In this document: positions 8,196 to 19,863 of the stretch, one piece after another | Layout of the letters: every line of letters starts with the position of its first letter | Position numbering within the stretch: the stretch's first letter is position 1 | DNA from: Paramacrobiotus richtersi | Lineage: Eukaryota; Tardigrada; Eutardigrada; Parachela; Macrobiotidae | DNA length: 26,487 nt | NCBI GenBank assembly: GCA_034698045.1 | Contig: JAQGAU010000541.1 | Span: 1 to 26,487 of the forward strand | Direction: 5' to 3' | Notes under the pieces: model-generated | The model's database searches: none | What the model was told of the DNA's origin: nothing | The model's input: only the letters and a program-made list of their open reading frames with translations | Position numbers and translations under genes: made by a program

Positions 8196-10882
8196 ATGGC
8201 TAGCCCTTGTGTGACCTCCATGTTTTCATATCCGCAACGTAATGCTCGCCAAGGAAACCTGGGTAATACCGTACTGGTGAACATTGGTCAGTCGCGCGGG
8301 GAAAGGGACCTCTGGTGTTTGGGATATCTGAAAGACACCGCTGGCGACCAAGTTCTCATTGATCTGGACTGCGCCCAGTTTCCCACCTTTTGGATCAGTA
8401 CGCAGTATGTTTGGTACCATTATCTAATTGATTTTGGGATTTATGACCGTTATCCGCTCCGTCCACCGCCGTTGCACGTGCAGGTTGCTATACGCAATGA
8501 GCTGGATGGTCCATTGGTCTTTCGCCAAGCACTGCTTTTGAATCGCCCATCAAGGGATAATCTGTATATGTGCTGTGTTACCGGCAAAATAACCAAAACG
8601 GGGAATGACGATGGCCATTGCCAGGAGGTCCAAGTTCTGCACCACTGGCAGGTGGTTCAATCGTTGCCGACTAACGAGCGATCGCTCTTTGGAAGACTGA
8701 AGACTACCGAAAGGCTGGATGAAATTCCCATTTTAAAGCAGACTGTTGTCCATACCATTAATATCGGCGCAGACCACAAACCATTACCAGATTACATGTT
8801 GAAGTGCCTGGTTTATTCCGCCATAGGGCGAGCGGGGTTTCAGCGACCTTTCCCAAACGGACTGGACCATAGAGTGTTTGTTGATATCGGGAACAAGAGC
8901 ATCATGTTCCTGCTTTTTGATTTGCATCTTTGGGAAGCGGATCATGAAGAAGAGGGCCAGCTGGAGTGGACGGCAGTGTCTGAGCAGAAGTTCGCTGCGG
9001 AGATTGTAGATTTGCTAACGATATACGACATAGAGGCAGTCCCTGACGTTAGGATGTATGGGAGTCCTACCTCAGGTAATGATAAATGACTCGTAGCGTG
9101 GCAACTCGCTTCAGAATTAATCTCGTAAACGTAAACACGGCAATACACACATCTTTTCAGGTCAAACGACATACGATATCCAGCCCGTGTTGGGTTCGCT
9201 TCCCTGGCAGCTCTTGTTCGAAGTCTTGGTGTATCTGGATTTTCATTCTCAGCTGAGAGCTAAACGGTAAGAGGCAGTAACGAAATACCGCCTATTTCTG
9301 GAATTTGTCTTACAATTAGTTATCATGCAGCATGTACTCGTATCATCTGCGCTATGCGTGTGTAGGAAAACGCGTTAATGCGGTGCACTGTCCATGTCCA
9401 TACTCCTGTTGTAAAATGTTTGCAATATATGTGAAAATGTAACAACTGGTACGTTCATACTTTGTACAAGTTTACAGAAATCTACCCACCCCCAATACAT
9501 ATACGTCAGCTACCAATGGTTTGTTTTTTGAATGATGGTCAAATTTTAAAAATACAAGCATCTGCGCAGTGAAGACGTTTACACTTTACACATACAATTT
9601 TCAAATAACTAATCACCGTCGAGTAATTAATCTTATTAACAGGGGTCATGGATTTATGATACGCAACTTATTACGGGTGCTTACCAGCTAGTTATGTGTT
9701 ATTTATGTAAGTTTTGCGCATTCTCCGGGGACCGCTTCTTGTACAATGTATTACTGTACACTGTAGTGCGTTATACACAGTGCGTCCCTCGTATCGAAAG
9801 CGATATGAGTATTGGTTACTCAATGTTGTCTTTTGATAGAGTCTGTTCAATTTGGCATTCACTGCTGCGGATCCCGTCTGCTTGTGTCGTTATTGACTTC
9901 GGCAACATCAGCAGAGGGAAGTATTTTAGTGATGCAAGCGGAGGATACCACATTGGAACCCTGCTGGACCGAGCGGTCAGCCGGAAAGCAAGGGCGCTAG
10001 CGTTGGAGAACGTGTACGATGACAATCACTACAGACTGGAACAATCTGGCCCGATCATGAAGATCGTCCAGGACTTGTTGGCATTAAAGGAAGCGAACTT
10101 GCTGGCGATAATGCTAAGAAACTGTAAGCTCGACCACGAAACAAGGATGAGTCGGCATGGCGATGATTTTATGGTCCATGAACTGCACCATATATCCAAA
10201 CTGCTACCAGTTTGTCAAAGACTTTTTCTGTCAAACTTCACCACGAAAGATTTTCCTGTGTGCGATTGCAGTACAATGTATAGATGGTATAAAATTCCGA
10301 GAGTCATTACCATCACACTCCCTTACCTGGAATTCCGGCGTTCTGCTGGTGAAAGGGAAAGCGTAATGAGGTTCATAAAGGCGCTCGAACCCCATCTTCC
10401 TCCCGTGGATGAAATCAGAGCTCAGTTCAAAGAGCGGCATCAGTACTTGGTGCACACCTTGTTGTACCCGGATGGATGGCAGCGATTCAGGCAGTTCCTC
10501 AGGAGGTAAGTACTGCGGTTGTTAAGGACCACTCATGACCATCGTTGTCATCGGTCAACACGTGATATAAAACTATCGTACATTTTATTCCATTTTTGGT
10601 GTTCGGTACTGTGTGGGGTGTTGAATATTGTAGTATAAGATATGTAGGTAGGTTGGAATGAATTGTTTCAGCTAATGTATTTTCTTATTTTGCTAAAAAC
10701 GTTCTGGTACGGTATTTTGCAGGCATACTTTCACCGAACTTTCCACATTGGACAGCTTCTGGAATGAGTTGGATTTACGAAATTTTGATCAGCTTCCGCT
10801 TACTAAACCGGCTTTGCTGCTACTTGATGTTTGCTTGAATATGGCTTTCGCAGATGATGATTTAATGGTTTACGATATTTAG
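8196..10882 (+). CDS. Tudor-like/F-box protein, copy B (intact, 603 aa)
   Basis: Exons are 8196-9075, 9161-9266, 9840-10505 and 10723-10882. All introns are GT-AG (85, 573 and 217 nt) and the phases join to one 604-codon frame ending TAG. The start is the ATG giving MASP, matching MASF in copy C; the frame is open further upstream but without homology. Residues ~22-76 look like a Tudor-like barrel (TVLVNIG, LWCLGYL, DQVLIDLD, FWIST, VWYHYL). Residues ~307-338 are an F-box (LPWQLLFEVLVYLDFHSQL then R-VCSIWHSLL), the SKP1-binding motif of SCF ubiquitin ligase receptors. The remaining ~265 residues have leucine-rich LRR-like strands and two cysteines in PVCDC, and end in an acidic tail (ADDDLMVYDI). 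The likely role is substrate receptor of an SCF E3 ligase; the substrate is unknown. The Tudor-like call rests on pattern only. Confidence 0.85.
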
Positions 10883-11520
10883 AATCTCGCACCTTCCCTT
10901 ATAACTGCAGTGTGCTTTGATTAGATTGCGTGGGAGATTTGTCAAAGTTTTTCAATCTTTAACTTTTTCTTAGCAGTTTGTCAAAGTGTTTTTACAGAAG
11001 TACCTGTACATTAAGCCAACCTTAAGGTCAGGTATGACCGGCTACAGGAACCGACCTTGTCCATTCTTGAAATTTCCTTCGTTTTCGATTAACTGCTGTA
11101 GTTATCGATACCCACCGTCTATACTCTTCTCTTGTATTTCTATTACATAAATTTTGTTCGGCAGTACTTAGTATGCGAACTGTTAACGTCGAGGGAAATC
11201 TATGTTAGTGTTTACAACGTTACAATAGTAACATTCCACCAGCGTGTCCGAACCAGGTGTTCTTAATCTTATAGCCCCAGATCCTTGGCATGCTTTTGAC
11301 ATTACAAAGTATAGATCCATATAAATCCAGGTGATTGTTTCGGGCATGTAAAATTGTAAACCCAAATTCAGGATGTGTGATTGATGGTGTGAATGGCGTT
11401 AATTAAACGTAGTTACACGAGTTAACAAGCAAGGTACGCTTCCATACTACTGGACAAGCCGAATTAATCCGTACTGTTTCACTTTGTACCTACTACGGAC
11501 CTGGTGTGCTGTTACCAATT
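10883..11520. repeat. Conserved 3' flank of unit B
   Basis: Aligns with the flanks after copies A and C. CATAAA at 11146-11151 occupies the position of the possible variant poly(A) signal. Beyond it, conserved blocks such as CATGCTTTTGACATTACAA are shared by all three units, although they lie outside the recognised gene. Confidence 0.55.
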
Positions 11521-11805
11521 ATGGCAGGAAATAAACTGTACCGGCAAAAAATTCGCCAACATTCCCTTACGGTATCAGTCGCACTCGTCGTAGCTGCTTT
11601 ACAGCGCGGTCATGACCTTTGCGACCTGGGTTTGGTCACCGTTATTGACTTGTATATTTGCAAAGAAGAAAAACGATTCTTTACGACTTTACGATCACTG
11701 CGAAAGATCGTGATTCGCCGACCAGTGACACAAAGACCTGCTTTAATTAACGAACTACAAACAATATCACACAGTTCTGTAACTACAGAGTACTCAAAGC
11801 AGTAG
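11521..11805 (+). CDS. Small conserved downstream ORF in unit B, unknown
   Basis: A 94-codon ATG frame beginning MAGNKLYRQ, with a hydrophobic stretch VSVALVVAALQRGHDLCDL and then CKEEKRFF. Unit C has an aligned 56-codon frame (16569-16739) beginning MAENKLYRR and keeping IALVVAAL, HDLCD and CKEEKRFF. The two copies differ by small indels near codon 10 that cancel out, so the frame is restored. Unit A keeps the ATG at 6363 but is frame-shifted. This could be a small gene, an extra exon, or chance openness in a conserved flank. I do not recognise a family. Confidence 0.3.
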   Translation: MAGNKLYRQKIRQHSLTVSVALVVAALQRGHDLCDLGLVTVIDLYICKEEKRFFTTLRSLRKIVIRRPVTQRPALINELQTISHSSVTTEYSKQ

Positions 11806-12085
11806 TTTATGCTGCAACAATGATGAAAGCCGGTCTGGTCGATCCCCTTTTCCCGCAAAGACGGACAGAATTCGAAAAAAGAATTGCCAGACGAAATTAA
11901 ATTACAGATAAGTTATCATAAATAATATAACAGCAATAATAATTTTGCTACCGCATCCATACAAGGAAAACGTCGTCGTTGCCGCGGCACTTTCGAGCTG
12001 ACTGCAATCTTGCTCTTCCGAAAAAATATCTGTACCACAAGTAAAGCACATGCAAACAATAATTTTTCGAAACCATTGCCAGAAT

Positions 12086-12300
12086 TATGATTACAGACAC
12101 GCCGGATGGATCGCCAGATATATTATCATCAGCTCGCCACTTGCATTTCTATCGGCCCAGTAGAAGCATGGTATAACATATGTGTAAAGATATTAGATAA
12201 TAATAATAATACCAAACATATATCAAACATATGTGTAATAAAATATCAGCAATTTGCTCTTAAAGAGTATCGGCATTAGATGTCAGTAATATTAGTCCTT
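12086..12300. other. Spacer between units B and C
   Basis: AT-rich, with repeats of the word CATATGTGTAA and ATAATAATAATA runs around 12178-12240. No coding frame. Confidence 0.4.
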
Positions 12301-12844
12301 TCGGGATACCGCAGAGCCGCAACAGGATCTGCAGACAGGCTCAGGGGCGCTATTGAGAAGTAACTGTTGTCAACAACAGACTTCAATTTAGGTACAGCTG
12401 GTCGCTTACATAGAACGTGTTCGTTTTGCTCCTTTCTTTTGTTACATATTAGGAAAACCTATGGAAAGGCAACTGTCTTCTGACATAGCTTGGCATATCT
12501 ACCCAAAGGATTTGATTCCCTTTCGTGCCAGCCGCGGTTCTATTGCGCAAGTCCAGCATCACACTATCACACTCGTTAAAAAAATAAGAACACATTTTCC
12601 ATTCGATCGAATCAGCCGTTGGCCTTTCGCTCAGCTGCCTCATGGTATCCCTTAGCTACGGCGTATGACAAGAAATTGGGATACGAGTTCACAGCCCCTT
12701 TGGTTCGGAAACATATAATGAAGATGATGATTTCGTCCAGGTAGCATTGTACTGATAAAGGAAACCAGCAAACATCCACGCCCTAGTTTAGCGCCCTAGT
12801 CTGGTTTAGCTGGCATAGTACTATACTGTAGCGGGCTTTTAAGA

Positions 12845-12873
12845 GCAGACATTGTTATAATAAGTTTGTCTGC
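12845..12873. promoter_or_regulatory. Conserved upstream inverted repeat, unit C
   Basis: GCAGACA...TGTCTGC arms with a 15-nt AT-rich core, ending about 203 nt before the ATG of copy C. Third instance of the element in units A and B. Confidence 0.45.
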
Positions 12874-13075
12874 AGATCCCAGTCATGCTGTTGCTGTTCC
12901 TGTATGCTGAAGTACATACCAGCGCCAAATTAATACCGCAGAGTGCATATGCCATACAAATACTGTAGCTTGGTTTACGGTGTGGTAGTAACTTGTATGT
13001 AATTACATATAACTCAAGGAAGGAATTTTGTTGTAAACCTATTTCGTATATCATCAAAGCTAATAAATTTATTAG

Positions 13076-15943
13076 ATGGCTAGCTTCAGCGTAGCATCTA
13101 TTTTTGCATACCCGCAACATAATGCTCGACAAGCGAACCTGGGTAATACAGTACTGGTGAACATTGGCCAGTTGCGCGGGAACAGTGACCTCTGGTATTT
13201 GGGATACCTGCAAGACATCGTTGGCGACCAAGTGCTTATTGATTTGGACTGCGCCCAGTTTCCCGCCTTTTGGATTAGTACGCAGTATGTTTGGTATCAT
13301 TATCTAATCGATTTTGGCATTTATAACCGCTACCCGCTCCGCCCACAGCCGTTGCACGTGCAAGTTGCAATACGCAATGAGCTGGACGGTCCGCTGGTTT
13401 TCCGCCAAGCACTGTTGTTGAATCGCCCATCAAGGGGAAATCTGTATATGTGCTGCGTTACCGGTACTGAGGGTGGGAGTAACGATGGCCAGTGCCACGA
13501 ACTCCAAGTTGTGCATCACTGGCAGGTGGTTCAATCGTTGCCGATTACCGAGCCATCGCTCTTTGGAAGACTGAAGAAAACCGGAAGATTGGATGAAATT
13601 CCCGTTTTAAAACAGATAGTTTATGCCAGTAACGTTAGCGCAGAACAACGGCCATTTCGAGAACACATGCTGATGCGCCTGGTTTACTCCGCCGTACGAC
13701 AAGCGGGGTTTCGGCGATCAAACGGTTTGTTGGACCATCGAATGTTTGTTGACATCGGCAACAAAAGCATCATGTTCCTGCTTTTTGATTTGCATTTTTG
13801 GCGAATGGATAATGACGAAGAGGGTGACCTGGAGTGGACGGTACAGTCGGAGCAGAAGTTCGCTGCGAAGATCGAAGAGGTGTTTGAGCGTTACGCCCAA
13901 GAGGCTGTACCACAGGTTATGATGTGTGAGAGCTCTACTGGAGGTAAGTAACTCGACGCATGCCCATTGGCTTCTGAACTAATCTTGAGATTGTGAACGA
14001 AGACAATGCACACATCCTTTCAGGACCCACGACGCACGACGTCCCGCCCTTGTTCGGTACACTTCCGCTGCAGCTTATGTTCGAAGCCTTGCTGTATTTG
14101 GATTTTCATTCTCAACTGAAAGCTCAACGGTAAGGTCTATTCCAGTAAGATAGTACGCCAGTGACGGTACTACGAAATAAATCTATTCACAAGATAACTT
14201 ATCTTGTTAACAAAAATTAGTTACACCGTTTGCGCACCGGCTTACGTATAATTATACTTTGTCTTAGATAAGCTATTTAACTTTTACTGGGACAACTTTT
14301 TCATTTGATTCGGCATATGTTGCTGAGTACATGTTTTAGTCATGAATAAAGCCCACCACAAAAAAATAAGCTATTAATTTTAAGGTGTGTGAACGGTACC
14401 AAATTTTTCCATTACATGCTCAAACACATAGTTAAGTCACAAATAGCACAGTATGCGAAACCAGATGCATGCATACATGAATGATGAACACCATGTAAAA
14501 ATAATGCTCTTTACTTAAAGGACACCAATGACAACGCTAATCATTAACAAAAGATGTGCATTACACGTTGGATTACTGTATAGCGCGGCTTGAAATACTA
14601 TATTTAAGCGAGCGAAGCGAGTGTTTTTACTTTGTAACGCTGGTTTCTGTCACGGGAAGAACCTAAAGAGGGGTACCCTGACGTCGTTCGCTTAATTAAG
14701 GGAGAACTGAGAGAGACTTTTGCTTGTAATGTAGTAATTTGTGGACGGAAGACTACAGACTGCGTCCCTGGTATCGACAGCGATATGCAGGGTTTTGATT
14801 ACTCACTGTAGTCTTTCGGTAGAGTCTGCTCAGTTTGGAATTCACTGCTGCGGACCCAGTCTTCTTGTGTCATTATTGACTTCAGCAACATCAGCACAGG
14901 AATGTGTTTTATCGATGCAACCGAAGGATACTACCTTGGAACTCTGCTGAACCGAGCGGTCAGTCAGAAAACAAGGGCGCTGGCGTTGGAGAACATGGAA
15001 GATGATCTAAACAATCAATACAGATTTCAACAATCTGGCCAAACAATGAAGATCATTCAGGACTTGTTGGCATTAAAGGGAGCGAACTTGTTGGCGATAA
15101 TTCTGAAAAACTGTGAGATACCCTATGAAACAAGGCTGAGTTCGGACGTCGCTGATTTTATGGCTCACGAACTGCACCATATATCCAAGTTGCTACCAAT
15201 TTGCCAAAGACTCCTTTTATCGAACTTCACCACCGAGAGTCTGTTTCCTGTGTGCGACTGCAGTACCAGGTACAGTTGGTGTAAAACTCCAAAAGGCATG
15301 ACCATCACATTTCCTTCCCTGGAATTCCGGCGTTCTGCTGGTGAAAGGGACAGCGTAATGGGGTTCATGAAGGCGCTCGAATCGCATCTTCCTCCCGTGG
15401 ATGAAATCAGGGCTCAGTTCAAAGAACGGCATCAGTACTTGGTGCACACCTTGTCGTATCCGGATGGATGGCAACGATTTAGACAGTTCCTCAGGAGGTA
15501 AGCGCTGCGGTACGTATTTGAGGTTAACGATAGCATAAGCTTAAGGATGACTGAAACGGCAGCTTCTTTCGTACAGATTTAGACTACTGGTCCCTCGGAG
15601 CCGGTTTTAGTTTCGGTATTGTACACATAAGATATCCTCACCTGTCATCATCTGCTGACAGCGTTCTGATCGAATACTTCGAGGTTTTTGTTGTTTCTGC
15701 CACTAACACTATACGTAACCATTTATTTTGACATTTATTTTTGTATTAAGTATTGATATAATTTTGTGTTTCTTCAGGCACACTTTCACCGAACTTTCCA
15801 CATTGGACAGCTTCTGGAATGAGTTGGATTTACGAAATTTTGATCAGCTTCCGCTTACCAAAATGGTTTTACTACTACTTGATGTTTCCTTGGATATGGC
15901 TTTCGAAGATGATGAGGATGATTTACTGGTTTACTCTATTTAG
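13076..15943 (+). CDS. Tudor-like/F-box protein, copy C (intact, 604 aa)
   Basis: Exons are 13076-13943, 14024-14129, 14823-15497 and 15778-15943, all GT-AG. Introns are 80, 693 and 280 nt and the phases join to a 605-codon frame with TAG. The start ATG is fixed by an in-frame stop upstream. The domain order is as in copy B: Tudor-like residues ~22-76, F-box ~303-334 (LPLQLMFEALLYLDFHSQL then VCSVWNSLL), an LRR-like C-terminal region and an acidic end (EDDEDDLLVYSI). LPLQLM replaces LPWQLL of A and B. It is the most diverged of the three in exon 1 and in the middle of exon 3, while exons 2 and 4 change little. Intron 2 is longer than in A and B, partly because of a TTAA-flanked inverted-repeat segment. 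The predicted role is SKP1-binding substrate receptor in an SCF ubiquitin ligase, inferred from the F-box. Confidence 0.85.
14604..14695. mobile_element. Possible tiny TTAA-flanked MITE in intron 2 of copy C
   Basis: TTAA-GCGAGCGA at 14604-14615 faces TCGTTCGC-TTAA at 14684-14695, giving 8-bp ends with one mismatch and a TTAA on both sides around an 84-bp core. The segment interrupts the alignment of intron 2 with copies A and B. TTAA duplications are typical of piggyBac-like elements, but these ends lack the usual CCY start, so assignment is uncertain. Confidence 0.4.
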
Positions 15944-16568
15944 AACCTCGCGCTTTCCCTCATAACTGCAGTATGGGACAATGGCTGTGTTTTGACTAGA
16001 TTTTTTGGGAGATTCGACTATCATTGTCAAAGTATCTTTACTAAAGTACCTGTACACTGAACCAACCTTTCGGTCAGATATGACCGGCTGTTAGAATCTG
16101 TTAGAAGTAACTTTCTTGACATTTGGCTTCGTTTTCGATTAATTGCTTCTATCAGCGATACTCACCATCGTCCATCGGTACCCTTCTCTTCTATTGCATA
16201 AATTTTGTTCGGCAGTAGTATGCGAATTGTTAGCGTTGAAGAAAATAACTGTTTACAATTTTATAATAACATTTCATTAGCATGGTCCAATCAGGTGTCC
16301 TTAATTTTCTTGCCACACATTCTTAGCATGTTTTTGACATTACAATGCTATCGATCCATATAAATCTTGATTGTTTTTTTGGGCTGCATGTAGACCCAAG
16401 TTACCAAACTCCAAGTTTAAAGTGTTTGATTGATGTAAGTGGTATCTGTAGCTACAAGCCTACACGAGTTAACAAACAAGGTACGCTTCCATACTTTTGG
16501 ATAAACTGAATTAATCCGTACTGTTGCCACTTTGTACCTACTAAGTACCTGGTGTTCTGTTATTGATT
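15944..16568. repeat. Conserved 3' flank of unit C
   Basis: Aligns with the flanks after copies A and B. CATAAA at 16197-16202 is the shared possible poly(A) signal. No coding frame is recognised. Confidence 0.55.
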
Positions 16569-16739
16569 ATGGCGGAAAATAAGCTGTACCGGCGAAAATT
16601 CGCCAACATCCCTACTGTACAAATCGCACTCGTTGTAGCTGCTTTAAAGCGCTGTCATGACCTTTGCGACTTTAGCCTGATCACCAGTACTGCACTGCAT
16701 GTTTGTAAAGAAGAAAAACGATTCTTTAAGAATTCATGA
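16569..16739 (+). CDS. Small conserved downstream ORF in unit C, unknown
   Basis: A 56-codon frame homologous to 11521-11805. It shares MAxNKLYR, ALVVAAL, HDLCD and CKEEKRFF, then stops at TGA where unit B reads on for about 37 more codons. The different ends argue against strong constraint on the protein. Confidence 0.25.
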   Translation: MAENKLYRRKFANIPTVQIALVVAALKRCHDLCDFSLITSTALHVCKEEKRFFKNS

Positions 16740-17300
16740 TCACTGCGAAAGATCCGATTTCGACAACCAGGGACATATACTGTAGACCTGTTTTAACAAA
16801 CGAACTACAGACACCAGCACACAGTTCTGTAACTACTGTATACTCAAAGTTTTGTGTTGCAACAATGATAAAAACCTTTCGAAAACGGATCAATCCCCCT
16901 TTTCCCCAAAGATAAATAGAATTCGAAAAAACATTTACCTGCCGAAATTAAACAAGTTATCATACTAACCGCAATAATAATTTTTCGCAGTTCTTCTGCT
17001 ACCGCATCCGTATAAAAAAACGCAGTCCTTGCAGTGACTAATCGGCACTTTCGAGCTGACTGCAATGCTGCTGGCGGGAAAACACACCACAATTGCTGAA
17101 CAGTAAAGCGAATAAGAACAATAATTTTTTGAAAACATTGCATTAGCAAACGGCCAAAAAAAACTGCTTTTTTTCTAACTGGGCAAGTTTCCACATCTAT
17201 GATTAAAACGAGTCAAAACAGCCTACAAAAGCGAAACCATTTCAGTTTTGATCGATATATCAACGTATGTTTGATGCGCCACAGGAAACTCTAAACTTCA

Positions 17301-17357
17301 CAAGTAAGGGGCCCGAAACGCTATTTTCGCAAAAGAGCGCTTCGAATCCCTTACTTG
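17301..17357. repeat. 57-bp imperfect hairpin specific to unit C
   Basis: CAAGTAAGGG at 17301-17310 pairs with CCCTTACTTG at 17348-17357, with partial inner pairing (CGAA/TTCG). The matching place in unit A (~7006) is shorter and not palindromic. It contains TTCGAATCC but lacks the T-stem and other arms of a tRNA. Confidence 0.5.
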
Positions 17358-17455
17358 CAAACACTTAGAATGCGGCTGTGCCCAACATGTGTAAAATGTA
17401 CCAAGCATGAATATTGTGTTTGTTAGGGACATTACAAGCGGTTTCGGGTTATGAA

Positions 17456-18046
17456 TTGTTTAGTACATAAGTTGTACATAACCATAAGAAGCGTTCAATT
17501 CATAACATTTACACCAATCGAAAATTAAAAAAAATGTTCGCCAGATTAATAACCGATGCGCTCCAGCGGTAATGGAGAAGGAAGTACCTGGAAATGTTAA
17601 TACGTGAGTTACTGGCCGAACCGTCCATGAGCGGACATGTCTGTCCGTAAATGGCCCGAATAGGGAAAATCCTGTCTCGAGTAAATTCAATACCAATCCC
17701 AGAATACGTTTGGTCTCTAAGCTTCTGCGCTGTATACACATATTCGTCCAAAGGTCACTCTATCCGGACGTTTCTGCCAACATATAGTAGAGAAGGTGAT
17801 CAATGTCGCGGAAGCGAAAAATCTTCGTATAAAATTTACCACAAGGTTTCGGCAAACGTGTGCGGATGCAGCAACATTTACTATCCGAAGCCTTGGAAGA
17901 AAACGTTTTTTTCGTGGACAAAATCTGCGCCGGACGGGGTTTTGAACGTCCGCACGGTTTTCCCGGCTCACAGGCAAAGCTTCCCGTTGCATCTCACCAC
18001 GCGGTACAAGCTCCTACATCGACAATATAATCGATCCAAGCTTTAA
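17456..18046. other. Region with overlapping open frames, no gene recognised
   Basis: Both strands have unusually long open frames here. There is a 131-codon + frame at 17651-18046, and - frames of 80-93 codons that overlap each other. None shows a family motif, and no splice site or promoter picks one out. The reading is possible coding remnant, strand unknown. Confidence 0.3.
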
Positions 18047-19587
18047 ATTTAGCTCTCAATGACCTAGTCAGAACGTAGGCGCATGTGTTAAGGTGCGCTG
18101 CAGCGGACAAATTAATATCATCTCAATACTGTTATTACAGCAGATGATAATCCCGAAAGATGCACAAAGCATTCCCCATCGCACTCATCGTACGTACGCT
18201 GTCTTGACCTTTACGGGGGTGTCTGATGATGATTCACTATAGCGCGCACTGTCTGACGTGATCCTTCTACGCATATAGAAACTGGGAAGACGATCATGCA
18301 GTGCACTGATGTATGCAATTACTAAGAGCGAATTTTGCCCATTTATACAACCGACGTGTGCGCCAGGTTATGATAATTTTAATTAAACCTGACAAACAAA
18401 TCTGTGTCCTTTTCTTCAGTTTTGTGTTCACCTAGGGCTTTTATTGGAAAGATTATAATTTTCCTGCCGTTACATATATATAAGCACATCATTGCGTAAC
18501 TTTATTCCAAATATCTGTTTGTGTACGAAACAAGTTGGCCATGCAGAGCTGCCAAAATGTGACATTGCTGATGTCACACATATTAGTTTATTAATTTAGA
18601 GTTTTGTACTGATATGGCCGCTGCAGGCATGTAGAATTCAGTGAAAACCAATCTGCAGTCTGCAGTATGAATAGCGTGGATCATGGTCAACAGGCATGCG
18701 AACAGCAGACATTACCCTTTCGTCCAAACAAACAAACAAAACAAAGATCCTTAACGTTGGTCTTGTACATAGACATTGTACGATGCATGGAGCCAAGATT
18801 CAGCCTTCGTGATGCTATAAAGTGTGTAGTATCAAGGAAAACTATTAAGTGTCAAAAATCTTATAAGTACCGTCTAGGTACTGTACTGCAGCTGATCATC
18901 CTGTGTAATTTTCGGTTACACAGTTGATCGAGTCAGTATGTAATAACTCGTAGTTTACTATATAGCTAGTGAGTAGTAATCTAATAATAATGTGATAACT
19001 TTACCAGGAATTGTTTTCTAAAGGTAACCTAATATTCTTTCAAGTTACGACTAACCACATATGTAACTAATTAGCAACGAACAATCTCTGGTTTATCAAA
19101 AATCAAAACGGCCATGCAAGAATACAATTGTTTTTCCTTTTTTTCCTTGTTGTGGACGGGCTCATATTTGATTTGCACGTTAGTCGATTAGGAGAGAACG
19201 GAAACAAAACAGTGCGGCATGGCATGATCAGAGGAAGCAACAGATCCGAGATCCCACACAATCGCTGCAGTATAATGCCAACCGGGATATTCGTTTCAGT
19301 TTGATATGATAAAAAATCAATTAACATTGGCATCTAGCTCTCCCTTAACAGCAACCCGGGTTACTCTCGTGCAGTTAAAGCCCCCAACCACAGAGAGAGA
19401 TCTCCCAACCACACACCGCCGGCGGAGAGCATGTTAGGCTAATTGCGACAGGGATTTCCGGCCTGCGCCACATTAAGCCCCACACACACACACACAACGG
19501 CGGCACTCGCTAATTTGATTGACGTACGTAACTATCTCTCTCGACCTTTGCGCCAGGGCCTGCTGTGCACTATGCCGGCACTGCGGT
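18047..19587. other. Intergenic, no gene seen
   Basis: AT-rich sequence with a short CA run near 19480-19495 and a GAGAGAGA stretch near 19392. Short open frames at 18667-18927 and 19443-19673 have no recognisable content. Confidence 0.45.
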
Positions 19588-19627
19588 TATTTAAAAGCCC
19601 AAAGAATACGTTTGCAGCATTCTTCAC
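19588..19627 (+). promoter_or_regulatory. Possible TATA/Inr promoter upstream of the small Ser-rich gene
   Basis: TATTTAAA at 19588-19595 is followed about 35 nt later by TTCACT, an initiator-like word. It lies ~240 nt before the ATG at 19864. Spacing is slightly long, so this is weak. Confidence 0.25.
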
Positions 19628-19863
19628 TCCGGTTTTCCATATAGCCGATAGCGTGCGTGTTACCCATCTGTGAATAGAGAATCGTGATTGCCCTTAATAC
19701 CGCTCGGTTACCAGGGAGTTTATCTGCTCTAATTATCTGATAAATACTGAATGCCCGTCGCTTATGTCTACTGGGTTTCTGGATGTTTAATGTGATCTAC
19801 GTCAAAACTATTCGATTCTTTGTATATGCCAACGGTCCAGTGTTCCGTCCGAGATAAGGTCAG

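Larger units (their letters stand above)
7613..12085. repeat. Tandem duplication unit B
   Basis: Second unit. Its 5' flank matches unit C from GGATACCGCAGAG (7617) onward, further upstream than the match to unit A reaches. The 3' flank stops aligning near 12085, before the Cys-ORF region shared by A and C. Confidence 0.8.
12301..17455. repeat. Tandem duplication unit C
   Basis: Third unit. The 5' flank (12301-13075) matches unit B over its full length and unit A from ~12717. The 3' flank (15944-17455) matches unit A to the end of the Cys-ORF region (TTAGGGACATTACA is shared). Confidence 0.8.

Noticed and set aside
16844-17194. 116-codon frame on the - strand
   Set aside because: It begins at a non-ATG codon, and its similarity to a - frame in unit A is explained by the conserved 3' flank DNA. 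No motif or splice support.
17301-17357. tRNA-like TTCGAATCC with pairing ends
   Set aside because: The ends pair, but the T-stem around TTCGAAT does not and no D or anticodon arm can be formed in 57 nt. A simple hairpin explains it.
19480-19495. CA microsatellite
   Set aside because: Only about seven CA units; too short to be notable.
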